IMG/VR virus record: IMGVR_UViG_3300044733_003944
Span: 20,102-84,101 of that record
Strand: one strand, 5' to 3'
Source of the DNA: a virus
Length of the DNA: 64,000 nucleotides
The notes beneath the pieces are model-generated. The model ran no database searches and was not told the DNA's origin. It worked only from the letters and a program-made list of their open reading frames with translations. Within the stretch, counting starts at the first letter, position 1. Every line of letters starts with the position of its first letter. Positions 33,453 through 39,965 of the stretch are shown here, piece by piece. Position numbers and translations under genes: made by a program.

Positions 33453-33525
33453 GCTGATGTAGCTCAATGGTGAGAGCAGGACGCTTATATCGTCAAGGCT
33501 ATGGGTTCAAGTCCCTTCATCAGCA
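33453..33525 (+). tRNA. tRNA-Ile(TAT)
   Basis: Acceptor GCTGATG/CATCAGC, anticodon arm GACG-CTTATAT-CGTC, T-loop TTCAAGT. Confidence 0.85.
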
Positions 33526-33742
33526 CGGGAGTGTCGACAGTAGAGTTCTACTTGAGAAAGAGGTAACACGCACTTAAAATGGGGGTTACAAAATAGTCAA
33601 GTCGTTTATAAAGTTTTGGTTGATAAAAACTTTCGTTTTGTGGAGATGGTTTAATGTGAAAAACCAACACCCGTGATGTTAGTGGGTTTGATCACCCCAT
33701 TCACGTAAAAGTGATAACCGACCCCAAAGGTTGTCACACTTT
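33526..33742 (+). ncRNA. Structured spacer RNA between tRNAs
   Basis: 217 nt without ORF. Hairpins AGTAGA/TCTACT near 33540-33553 and a 9-bp GTGATAACC/GGTTGTCAC near 33708-33737. Shares CTTGAGAAAG with modules A and B. Probably part of a long tRNA precursor. Confidence 0.4.
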
Positions 33743-33815
33743 GCGGAAGTAGCTCAATTGGTAGAGCTCCTGCCTTCCAAGCAGGTTGTTGAGAGTTCGA
33801 GTCTCTTCTTCCGCT
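33743..33815 (+). tRNA. tRNA-Gly(TCC)
   Basis: Acceptor GCGGAAG/CTTCCGC, anticodon loop CTTCCAA, T-loop TTCGAGT. Confidence 0.9.
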
Positions 33816-33892
33816 CATCTTATCTTCCATTCGAAAGAAGTAAGTGGAGAAAAAGTTAAAAAGTCGTTACTTATAATAGCGACTTTGGTTAT

Positions 33893-33966
33893 GGGGGTAT
33901 AGCTCAGTTGGCTAGAGCATCTGCCTTGCACGCAGAGGGTCATGGGTTCGAATCCCTTTACCTCCA
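33893..33966 (+). tRNA. tRNA-Ala(TGC)
   Basis: Acceptor GGGGGTA/TACCTCC, anticodon loop CTTGCAC, T-loop TTCGAAT. Confidence 0.9.
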
Positions 33967-33972
33967 CAACTT

Positions 33973-34046
33973 GGTCTGGTAGTTCAGTTGGTTAGAATAC
34001 CTGCCTGTCACGCAGGGGGTCGCGGGTTCGAGTCCCGTCCAGACCG
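33973..34046 (+). tRNA. tRNA-Asp(GTC)
   Basis: Acceptor GGTCTGG/CCAGACC, anticodon loop CTGTCAC, T-loop TTCGAGT. Confidence 0.9.
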
Positions 34047-34066
34047 CAAAAAAAGTTAAAAAAAGA

Positions 34067-34098
34067 TTTGTTAAATTGAAATATTCTACTTATCTTTG
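34067..34098 (+). promoter_or_regulatory. Host-type promoter
   Basis: TTTG 34067-34070, 20 nt, TATCTTTG 34091-34098, reading into the tRNA-like unit at 34112. Confidence 0.75.
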
Positions 34099-34111
34099 TT
34101 TTAACAATATG

Positions 34112-34263
34112 ACTCCATAGTCGGTTATGGTTCGCTACCATGGCGATAAGTGGGTGAATGAGGGTAATTTGCGAGTAACTCTCCTTAATACTAGGATCGG
34201 AGTATCAAAGTTGAAGCTTATTACATGTAGTTCACAAGGTGGGTTCGATTCCCACTGGGGTTA
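34112..34263 (+). tRNA. tRNA-like structure of about 150 nt (possible inserted tRNA)
   Basis: The 5' segment GACTCCA pairs with TGGGGTT at the 3' end next to a canonical T-arm GTGGG-TTCGATT-CCCAC. About 100 nt of extra sequence with its own hairpins (ATGG-TTCGCTA-CCAT) lies between. Could be a tRNA with an intron-like insert. Confidence 0.35.
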
Positions 34264-34289
34264 CTAAGAGAAAAGCGGAAAGTAAATAT

Positions 34290-34368
34290 CTACGGCTTTT
34301 AGCTCGAGCGGTTAGAGCGTCGGCACACAAGCCGAAGGACACAGGTTCGAATCCTGTATGGTCGTAGT
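34290..34368 (+). tRNA. tRNA with odd anticodon loop
   Basis: Acceptor CTACGGC/GTCGTAG, normal D-arm and T-loop TTCGAAT. The anticodon stem TCGGC/GCCGA encloses only six nt (ACACAA), so the identity is uncertain. Confidence 0.55.
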
Positions 34369-34382
34369 AAACACTGAAAGCA

Positions 34383-34496
34383 GTAAAAGGTTCTGTATGA
34401 GTAGTAACCTGACAATCTGATGAGTTGCAAATCAACAGATTGGTAAAGTTAAGTCTTATGGGGATCCGCGGTCTTAGGTAAGACGAATCTTTTACA
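34383..34496 (+). ncRNA. tRNA-like cruciform RNA without T-loop consensus
   Basis: GTAAAAG 34383-34389 pairs with CTTTTAC 34489-34495. Inside are CAATCTG/CAGATTG (34413-34442) and GTCTTA/TAAGAC (34453-34484). Arranged like a tRNA cloverleaf but with no TTCRA loop. A diverged tRNA-like element or decoy. Confidence 0.35.
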
Positions 34497-34506
34497 CTCT
34501 TAATTT

Positions 34507-34578
34507 GGCCCATTCGTCTAAAAGTAAGGACATTTGGTTTTCAACCAAAAAATCTCGGAGCGTTACCGGGATGGGCTA
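34507..34578 (+). tRNA. tRNA-Glu(TTC) with unusual T-loop
   Basis: Acceptor GGCCCAT/ATGGGCT, anticodon loop TTTTCAA. T-stem CTCGG/CCGGG encloses AGCGTTA, again A at position 54. Confidence 0.75.
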
Positions 34579-34581
34579 CAA

Positions 34582-35484
34582 TTATAATCCTTTTTGGTAA
34601 GACTTTACCCATTTACGAATTGCAGTATCTGAAACACCAAACATTTTTCCGGTTGACCTAAAACCGTTATCTTCAATCAATTTAAGTAAGTCTTCATGAT
34701 TCGGCCTTTCAACCTTTCTCTGACTCTTCATTGATTGGATTTGTTTTTCTGTAAAACCAAATTCATTTCTGTCTTTTTTCTTGTGTTTTTTAGGGTGAAC
34801 TACCATACCAATTCTTATATTATTTATTTTTGGTTTTTTATTCAGTATTGAAACAATTTCATCAAAAACATTATTAATATTAGTTTTAATTTCTTTTTCC
34901 GAAACTCTGATAACTAACCAACCTAATTCATTTAATAATTTATCTTTTTTATCGTCTCTTTCTTTTCTTTCGGGTAAAAGATGTTGAGATCCATCAATTT
35001 CAATAGCAACCATTTGATTTACAAACGCAAAATCAATAAAATAAGGAAAAACCGAATATTCTCTAACTATTGCATATTTTTTATCTAAACCATTTTTTTC
35101 AATATATTCAATACATAATTTTTCTGGGTAGGAAACATTGGATAATCTCCAAGCAGTTTTTTCAGGATTATTTTTCATAAACTCCAATCTTTTTTCTCGC
35201 ATTATTTTTTTACTTTCTTCAGTATGTTTGAAGTTTTCTGGATATTTTTTATGGGCTAATTTATTGGCCACGGATGCCGATCTGACTTTATCTCCTAATA
35301 TTATTTTTATGTCATCAGATTGTAATTTAAATTTTTTTCTTAAATCTTTAACACTATAAGATTCATCAATATATAATCTAATAAGTTCATCTTTTATTAG
35401 ATGTAATTTTTCACATTTTTTAATGTGTTGGTTAAGATTACCAAGATTATCAATATAACGATTACAAATTTTACATTCAAACAT
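34582..35484 (-). CDS. Putative homing endonuclease (PD-(D/E)XK / EDxHD-like) with zinc finger and HTH
   Basis: 300 aa. An N-terminal C2HC finger (FECKICNRY...HIKKC) is followed by a helical region and a Vsr/DUF559-like nuclease core: 'YSVFPYFIDFAFVNQMVA' and IEIDGSQHLLPERKERD, then LGWLVIRVSEKEI. The C-terminal HTH is FRSTGKMFGVSDTAIRKWVK. Such enzymes nick tRNA-region or intron-less alleles and spread themselves. Antisense within the tRNA block, with its own TATTTATA (complement 35501-35508). Confidence 0.75.
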   Translation of the reverse strand: MFECKICNRYIDNLGNLNQHIKKCEKLHLIKDELIRLYIDESYSVKDLRKKFKLQSDDIKIILGDKVRSASVANKLAHKKYPENFKHTEESKKIMREKRLEFMKNNPEKTAWRLSNVSYPEKLCIEYIEKNGLDKKYAIVREYSVFPYFIDFAFVNQMVAIEIDGSQHLLPERKERDDKKDKLLNELGWLVIRVSEKEIKTNINNVFDEIVSILNKKPKINNIRIGMVVHPKKHKKKDRNEFGFTEKQIQSMKSQRKVERPNHEDLLKLIEDNGFRSTGKMFGVSDTAIRKWVKSYQKGL

Positions 35485-35569
35485 AATAACTTCCTTTATA
35501 TATAAATATCACGAACCCACAAAAAAGTCATACGAACTAACCCTAAATTATATTTTTTTTTTAAAAAAA

Positions 35570-35601
35570 TTTGATTAGTCTAAATATATGTCTTACATTT
35601 G
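35570..35601 (+). promoter_or_regulatory. Host-type promoter
   Basis: TTTG 35570-35573, 20 nt, TACATTTG 35594-35601; drives the tRNA at 35614 and the RNA behind it. Confidence 0.75.
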
Positions 35602-35613
35602 TAAAAAAAGGTT

Positions 35614-35697
35614 AGTCAGGAGTGTAAAGAGACCTGGTGTTGAATCCATTTTGTTAAAAATGGTTGCTCATTGTAGGTTCGAATCCTACCCTGACTT
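35614..35697 (+). tRNA. tRNA, probably Asn(GTT), with enlarged D region
   Basis: Acceptor AGTCAGG/CCTGACT, T-arm GTAGG-TTCGAAT-CCTAC, anticodon arm CCATT-TTGTTAA(A)-AATGG. About 25 nt between acceptor and anticodon arm is longer than usual. Confidence 0.55.
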
Positions 35698-36151
35698 CAA
35701 AAGACCCCACGATTAACAGAAGTATCCGGCTGTTATGGGTGTGAACCTGACTTGAAGGCTTCAAGGCTATGGGGGAGGCTACACGAACAAACAAGGGTTC
35801 CCCATTATGGATGGAGGGGGTTAGGGGTCTTAAGTGATCGTAATACAATCCACAAGTTGTAAGAACACTGAACAATCTTACAATATACACTCGTCTTCCG
35901 AGTGAGACCCACCACGTAACTTTGGGGGTATGGTGAAGATGTTCTGAGGATAACACTGAACGCTGAGTTTGATTCCACCCGACACGATGGTGAGATAGAA
36001 TAAGGACGGAGTGTGAAAGTATAAACCCACCGTGGATGGTTACTATGGACTAACGAATCTTAGTCATATCGGTGAGGGATATTATGTCGTCAAATATTAA
36101 AACTTGAAAGGTTCTCCCAAACTGGCGTGGGGATGATTCAGAACCTTTTTT
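35698..36151 (+). ncRNA. Structured non-coding RNA, candidate 3 (about 0.45 kb)
   Basis: No ORF on the + strand. Helices: AAGACCCC 35701-35708 with GGGGTCTT 35824-35831, TTGAAG-G-CTTCAA near 35753-35766, TTGTAAG/CTTACAA near 35856-35884, CTCG-TCTTC-CGAG near 35891-35903. Ends in a terminator (AAGGTTCT 36108-36115 with AGAACCTT 36140-36147, then T). Co-transcribed with the upstream tRNA. Not RNase P: its core motifs are absent. Confidence 0.55.
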
Positions 36152-36152
36152 A
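36108..36152 (+). terminator. Terminator of candidate RNA 3
   Basis: 8-bp stem AAGGTTCT/AGAACCTT with T-run. Confidence 0.65.
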
Positions 36153-36154
36153 AT

Positions 36155-36226
36155 GGTCCATTGGTGTAGTGGCTAACATTCATCCCTGTCACGGATGAGC
36201 CGCGAGTTCGATTCTCGCATGGACCG
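36155..36226 (+). tRNA. tRNA-Asp(GTC), second copy
   Basis: Acceptor GGTCCAT/ATGGACC, anticodon loop CTGTCAC, T-loop TTCGATT. Last tRNA of the array, directly upstream of the cassette region. Confidence 0.88.
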
Positions 36227-36256
36227 CTAAAATTATTAAAATTAAATCAGAATAAT

Positions 36257-36460
36257 ATGAAAGCAAAACTAACATTTAACCTACCCGAAGACGAACACGA
36301 ATTTTACTGCGTAACAAGTAAAACAAAAAGAAAAGAGTATATGAAAAAACTAAATTACGGAATTGAACCGTACCCGAAAGGAGAAAATAAAAAATACGAA
36401 TTAGGGACTTTTATTGAGCCGATTATAATTGACACCAATGTTGCTCAAAATAGCCACTAA
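36257..36460 (+). CDS. Cassette-array ORF 1
   Basis: 67 aa, start 'MKAKLTFNLPEDEHEFYCVT', a start common in phage/cassette small proteins of unknown function. Its TAA overlaps the TAAC core of the first attC-like site. The upstream sequence AAATTATTAAAATTAAAT resembles the tail of the 81-bp repeat found later. Confidence 0.6.
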   Translation: MKAKLTFNLPEDEHEFYCVTSKTKRKEYMKKLNYGIEPYPKGENKKYELGTFIEPIIIDTNVAQNSH

Positions 36461-36586
36461 CGGTTGCAGATATACCCAGTTTGGGATTAAATAATAAAAA
36501 CTTTAAATTATAAACAAAATGACAAAAAAAGCAGAAAATCCAAATGAAACACAGAACCCCAAATTGGGTATATCTGTTGTTAGCGG
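36456..36586 (+). repeat. attC-like site 1 (about 131 bp)
   Basis: CACTAAC...GTTAGCGG ends; arms CAGATATACCCA and TGGGTATATCTG pair, with an extra TTTGGG/CCCAAA-type extension, around a large loop that contains the next ATG. Confidence 0.65.
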
Positions 36587-36731
36587 TTCGTTGCCTTCGG
36601 TTGATGAAGCAGGGGTAATGGCTGTAAAAATTTCAGAAATGGTAGAACCACCGTTGACAGCACAGGAACAATCGTTCTTTATTGCTGGATTTTGCGAATG
36701 CGTAAAGTGGCTTGGTAGCAATGACCGCTAA
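36519..36731 (+). CDS. Cassette-array ORF 2, start inside attC
   Basis: 70 aa. The first about 23 residues (QNPKLGISVVSGS) are encoded by the 3' arm of attC site 1. The C terminus 'TAQEQSFFIAGFCECVKWLG' is of a type often seen in small cassette proteins. Its stop overlaps attC site 2. Function unknown. Confidence 0.6.
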   Translation: MTKKAENPNETQNPKLGISVVSGSLPSVDEAGVMAVKISEMVEPPLTAQEQSFFIAGFCECVKWLGSNDR

Positions 36732-36778
36732 CACAAAAGCAGGTGCAGTTTCAATTGCACTTGCTAACTGTTAACCGC
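36727..36778 (+). repeat. attC-like site 2
   Basis: CTAACACAA...AACTGTTA ends with imperfect hairpin GCAGGTGCAG/..GCACTTGC; part of an 81-bp exact repeat. Confidence 0.65.
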
Positions 36779-36809
36779 CGTTTTAATGGCGTAAATTATT
36801 AAAATTAAA
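36729..36809 (+). repeat. 81-bp direct repeat, copy 1
   Basis: Identical to 38572-38652; contains an attC-like site, the GCC-GTTTTAAT-GGC hairpin and an AT-rich leader before an ATG. Confidence 0.9.
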
Positions 36810-36819
36810 TAAAAATAAT

Positions 36820-37086
36820 ATGAAAACAAAATCAGGTTACGAAACAAATGGAGATTACATTAAATTCAAAAGCGGGTTTACTGGAAATTATGCGGTTGAA
36901 ACACAAAACGACATTAAACACTTTAAAAATGAATATGAAGCAGATATGCACATAATCACTAAAGTTATCGGTTGTGAAAAGGCATATCCAATCTGTAAGC
37001 ACTTTGCTGAACAATCAGAAGGTTGTAATAATTGTGCTTTTGGATTTAATAGTAATTGTTCAAATCATAGAGCTGCTGCTATTTAA
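36820..37086 (+). CDS. Cassette-array ORF 3, Cys-rich C terminus
   Basis: 88 aa. The C terminus has several Cys and His (KVIGCEKAYPICKHF, GCNNCAFGFNSNCSNH), suggesting metal binding. No leader, no signal. Flanked by attC-like sites 2 and 3. Confidence 0.6.
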   Translation: MKTKSGYETNGDYIKFKSGFTGNYAVETQNDIKHFKNEYEADMHIITKVIGCEKAYPICKHFAEQSEGCNNCAFGFNSNCSNHRAAAI

Positions 37087-37092
37087 AATGGC

Positions 37093-37148
37093 ACATAACG
37101 GTTGAGAATATGTGTTCGTTTTAATGACACATATTCTTTGTTATAAGT
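37093..37148 (+). repeat. attC-like site 3
   Basis: ATAACGG...TTGTTATAAG ends; hairpin GAATATGTGT/ACACATATTC with loop TCGTTTTAATG. Confidence 0.7.
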
Positions 37149-37188
37149 ATGTAAAACAAAAATTATACAAATTAAAAAATAAAAAATC

Positions 37189-37503
37189 ATGGAAAAATTA
37201 AACGGAGAACAAATAGAACCAATAAAAATCACGACTGCTGTTGAAGATATTATTAATGTAATCAAGATGAATGAAAAATCAGAAAAGAAAGCTGATTTAT
37301 TATTAGTTGCAGAAGAAAAATTGAAAAAGGAAACAAACCAACGATTTATAGCACACCGTATAGGTAAAATTGATGTTATTAAAGATGTATTAATGAAACA
37401 ATCTTTTTCAATTAAAGAAATGTTTGATGAATTGAAAACTCTTACTGAACCTTCTGAATATGACAAGATATTGAATGATTTTTTAAATAAAATAAATTCA
37501 TAA
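37189..37503 (+). CDS. Cassette-array ORF 4
   Basis: 104 aa, helical and Lys/Glu-rich (KSEKKADLLLVAEEKLKKET). Unknown function. Between attC-like sites 3 and 4. Confidence 0.6.
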   Translation: MEKLNGEQIEPIKITTAVEDIINVIKMNEKSEKKADLLLVAEEKLKKETNQRFIAHRIGKIDVIKDVLMKQSFSIKEMFDELKTLTEPSEYDKILNDFLNKINS

Positions 37504-37520
37504 ATTTTGTTTTTATTACT

Positions 37521-37653
37521 TATAACGGTTCTCGGCTTGGCGAGGTTGGGGACTAAAAGCACAATCGCTAAAATTAATTACAAATTTTAATAAATAGAAC
37601 AAATGAACAATTCAGAACAAAACCCCCAATCTTGCCAAACCGATGTTAGTGGC
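37521..37653 (+). repeat. attC-like site 4 (about 133 bp)
   Basis: TATAACGG...GTTAGTGG ends; arms CGGCTTGGCGAGGTTGGGG and CCCCAATCTTGCCAAACCG pair with G-T wobbles at the mismatches, enclosing a long AT-rich loop. Confidence 0.75.
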
Positions 37654-37830
37654 AGTGCTTGGTTTGAAACAGAACAAATCGAAACTTTTGTTGGTGAAAT
37701 GGATAATGGTGGAGAACGTAAGAAATTAGTTGTTTTACATCAATGCGGTGAAGATAAAAAAGCATTGATAGAACAATTAAAAACGATGATAAGTGGTTTA
37801 GAAACTAATTTCGATTGGTTTGCTTCGTAG
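37603..37830 (+). CDS. Cassette-array ORF 5, start inside attC
   Basis: 75 aa. The N terminus (NPQSCQTDVSGSAWFE) is encoded by the 3' arm of attC site 4, parallel to ORF 2 (NPKLGISVVSGS). The C terminus is acidic helical. Function unknown. Confidence 0.6.
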   Translation: MNNSEQNPQSCQTDVSGSAWFETEQIETFVGEMDNGGERKKLVVLHQCGEDKKALIEQLKTMISGLETNFDWFAS

Positions 37831-37835
37831 TATTG

Positions 37836-37888
37836 CCACTAACACAAAGCTAAATGACGTTTTAATGTCTTTTAGCAACTGTTATGCG
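37836..37888 (+). repeat. attC-like site 5
   Basis: CCACTAACA...CTGTTATGCG; hairpin GCTAAA(T)GAC/GTC(T)TTTAGC, loop GTTTTAAT, with an unpaired base in each arm as in attC extrahelical bases. Confidence 0.75.
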
Positions 37889-37916
37889 GAATGTAAAACC
37901 TTAAACAACAAGAACA

Positions 37917-37958
37917 ATGAAACAGACAGCAGTAGATTGGTTGGAAGATAACGTCTGA
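37917..37958 (+). pseudogene. Truncated 13-aa ORF between two attC-like sites
   Basis: ATG 37917 encodes MKQTAVDWLEDNV and stops inside attC site 6. MKQTAVDWLE is a common start of larger phage proteins, so this is likely a gene cut by cassette insertion or a decayed cassette. Confidence 0.5.
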
Positions 37959-38001
37959 TGATAAACAATCGTTTTAATGTTGTTTATCATTTGTTATACA
38001 C
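37946..38001 (+). repeat. attC-like site 6
   Basis: ATAACGTC...TTGTTATACAC; hairpin GATAAACAA/TTGTTTATC with loop TCGTTTTAATG. Confidence 0.72.
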
Positions 38002-38028
38002 AGTACATTTTAAATTAAAAATAAATAT

Positions 38029-38562
38029 ATGAAAGAAAAATTAGAAAATGAGAGACCAACACCTATAGAACAAAAAGATGTTGTTTGGGGTGAGCGTGAA
38101 AGAAAAGAGAAAGTAAGTGTTTTAATAGGACTTAGTCGCTCACCAAATTTCAAACCGATTTCTGATATGGAAACAGGTGAATATGAGTATTGGTTAAGGA
38201 GTAATGAAGATTTATTTGATGTTATACCAAAATTAGGTTTGGGACTATCAAACTTTTTCAACCAACATAAGTATGGTAACGAAGAAATAACATACTTAGA
38301 CTTTCAACAAATGGGATTCACAGTTAAACATTATGACGAAGATTGGTGTACATTCAAAAAAAGGATGAATAATTGTGAAGTTAGTGGTAAGTTTTATTTT
38401 AAGACAAACCATCTAATGATTGCAAATTGGATTAATAATGAAGGAGAAAATTGTTTTAATGGGACTATCCATAACAAAAGATTTCTATTTGAGGTATTAA
38501 CATCATTAAGTGCTGTTTCACGAGAAGAAATTTTAGGTATTGGTCGAAAATATATGGATTAG
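38029..38562 (+). CDS. Cassette-array ORF 6
   Basis: 177 aa, the largest cassette protein, soluble, with no recognised domain (EYWLRSNEDLFDVIPKLG). Between attC-like site 6 and site 7. Confidence 0.6.
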   Translation: MKEKLENERPTPIEQKDVVWGERERKEKVSVLIGLSRSPNFKPISDMETGEYEYWLRSNEDLFDVIPKLGLGLSNFFNQHKYGNEEITYLDFQQMGFTVKHYDEDWCTFKKRMNNCEVSGKFYFKTNHLMIANWINNEGENCFNGTIHNKRFLFEVLTSLSAVSREEILGIGRKYMD

Positions 38563-38569
38563 TATTGTG

Positions 38570-38622
38570 TATAACACAAAAGCAGGTGCAGTTTCAATTG
38601 CACTTGCTAACTGTTAACCGCC
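38570..38622 (+). repeat. attC-like site 7
   Basis: Same sequence as site 2, within the second copy of the 81-bp repeat. Confidence 0.65.
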
Positions 38623-38652
38623 GTTTTAATGGCGTAAATTATTAAAATTAAA
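38572..38652 (+). repeat. 81-bp direct repeat, copy 2
   Basis: Exact copy of 36729-36809, 1843 bp downstream; ends 4 nt before the ATG of the next gene. Confidence 0.9.
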
Positions 38653-38656
38653 AACT

Positions 38657-38929
38657 ATGAAAACTTTCCAAGATTTAGAATTCGAGCAAATCAATGATGC
38701 ACCGTTTATGGTCGGTAAAAAAACCCGTATGCATTTTGATAATGGATATGGTGTATCTGTTGTATCACACTCTCATTCATATGGTGGTCGTGATGGTCTT
38801 TATGAGATTGCGGTATTGGATTCTGACGATAAACTTACTTATGATACTCCTGTGACAAATGACGTAATTGGTTACTTGAGTGAAGAAGATGTAACCGATG
38901 TTATGAAACAAGTTCAAGAATTAAAGTAA
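38657..38929 (+). CDS. Hypothetical phage protein after cassette array
   Basis: 90 aa, beta-rich ('MHFDNGYGVSVVSHSHSYGG'), translationally coupled to the next gene (TAATG). No attC follows, so this is probably resident phage sequence placed behind the last cassette. Confidence 0.65.
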   Translation: MKTFQDLEFEQINDAPFMVGKKTRMHFDNGYGVSVVSHSHSYGGRDGLYEIAVLDSDDKLTYDTPVTNDVIGYLSEEDVTDVMKQVQELK

Positions 38930-39207
38930 TGAAAAAGAAACAACAAAAAGCAATTGACAAGATTATGGATTGGTTTGACTTTTCTAAAGTTCATCGAACT
39001 ATGGTTGCGTTAGACTGGAAATGGGCGTCTGCTGAAGATGGAATCCCAACTGAACCTGAAATAAGGGAAACTGCAAGAAGATTAATGGAAGATGCTATTA
39101 ATCAAAAAATTAGTATTGGAACCGGAGGATTTAGAGTTCATTATGATAAAAAAGATGATTTTATTTCATTATCGTTTGTTATTTCAGAATGGGATGAAAC
39201 TTTTTAA
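38929..39207 (+). CDS. Conserved-looking phage protein
   Basis: 92 aa. Pattern FDFSKVHRTMVALDWKWAS...GTGGFRVHYDKKD...SFVISEWDE. I recognise this as a recurrent small phage protein without known role. Overlaps the previous stop by one base. Confidence 0.65.
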   Translation: MKKKQQKAIDKIMDWFDFSKVHRTMVALDWKWASAEDGIPTEPEIRETARRLMEDAINQKISIGTGGFRVHYDKKDDFISLSFVISEWDETF

Positions 39208-39280
39208 TAAAAAATTTGGTTATTTAAAATAAAATCACTATATTTATATTATTGTTTAACTTAAAAATCTAAAAAAAACT

Positions 39281-39523
39281 ATGGCAACAAAATCAGGAAA
39301 CAAAGGACGTTACGTCTGTAAAGTGGGGTATTTCGACATTTATGCAAAAGACACTTTAAAGCCCGCTAAAACTTCAAAATACAAATGGACTAAAGGTGAA
39401 GTAAAATCAACCGAATATGTTTTGTATCACTCTAAAAAAGTTGTGGATAAAGGATTCCAAACAAAAGATTTGGCCGTAGCCAAAGCTTCTGAGTTAATGT
39501 CAAAACATAAAGTTTCCGCCTAA
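39281..39523 (+). CDS. Small basic phage protein
   Basis: 80 aa, Lys-rich, mixed strands (GRYVCKVGYFDIYAKDTLKP). TATTTATA 39241-39248. Function unknown. Confidence 0.6.
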   Translation: MATKSGNKGRYVCKVGYFDIYAKDTLKPAKTSKYKWTKGEVKSTEYVLYHSKKVVDKGFQTKDLAVAKASELMSKHKVSA

Positions 39524-39533
39524 TTAAAAAAAT

Positions 39534-39734
39534 ATGAGTATTATAATTAATTTTTTAAAAGGTGTTGTGTCCACCATTTTTGTTATGATTGGTTGTTTTT
39601 TGGTAACTTTTTATATGAAAGAACCATTTAGCATCGTTAGTCTCTTTTGTGGTCTTTTAGGGTTTTTTATTCTGTATCCCGCAGTTGATAAATGGAAAGA
39701 AACCTTAAAGTTTCGAAAAAATAGATCAAAGTAG
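39534..39734 (+). CDS. Small membrane protein, two helices
   Basis: 66 aa with two hydrophobic helices (residues about 8-26 and 33-49) and a basic C-terminal tail (KFRKNRSK). Holin-like topology, not diagnostic. 10 nt after the preceding gene. Confidence 0.55.
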   Translation: MSIIINFLKGVVSTIFVMIGCFLVTFYMKEPFSIVSLFCGLLGFFILYPAVDKWKETLKFRKNRSK

Positions 39735-39790
39735 GTAAATGCTAATTTAGCATTACTTTTAGTAAAAAAAAACGTTTTAAAATAAAAAAA

Positions 39791-39880
39791 ATGAACCCAT
39801 CAATTTTAGTTGCAATTTCGGTTCCAGTTACTCTGGTGTTGATTTTGGTAATCATGTCACTTAAAGGACAAAAAGAATAA
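39791..39880 (+). CDS. Tiny membrane peptide (29 aa)
   Basis: ATG 39791 to TAA 39880. A single hydrophobic helix (ISVPVTLVLILVIMS) with a KGQKE tail. Part of a run of three membrane peptides. Confidence 0.45.
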   Translation: MNPSILVAISVPVTLVLILVIMSLKGQKE

Positions 39881-39965
39881 GGAACTAATCTTTACTTTTT
39901 TTGTTTGTTTTGTAAACGGACAAGTATTTATAGAATAAATAATTCTATTTAAAACTCGAACAAAA

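Noticed and set aside
35654-35956. Minus-strand 100-aa frame over ncRNA candidate 3
   Set aside because: Overlaps structured RNA and a tRNA, starts without promoter, and ends in the antisense T-arm pattern.
36227-38656. CRISPR array interpretation of the repeated palindromes
   Set aside because: Spacings are 150-600 bp with ORFs between, and palindromes differ in sequence but share core ends; this fits attC sites, not CRISPR repeats.
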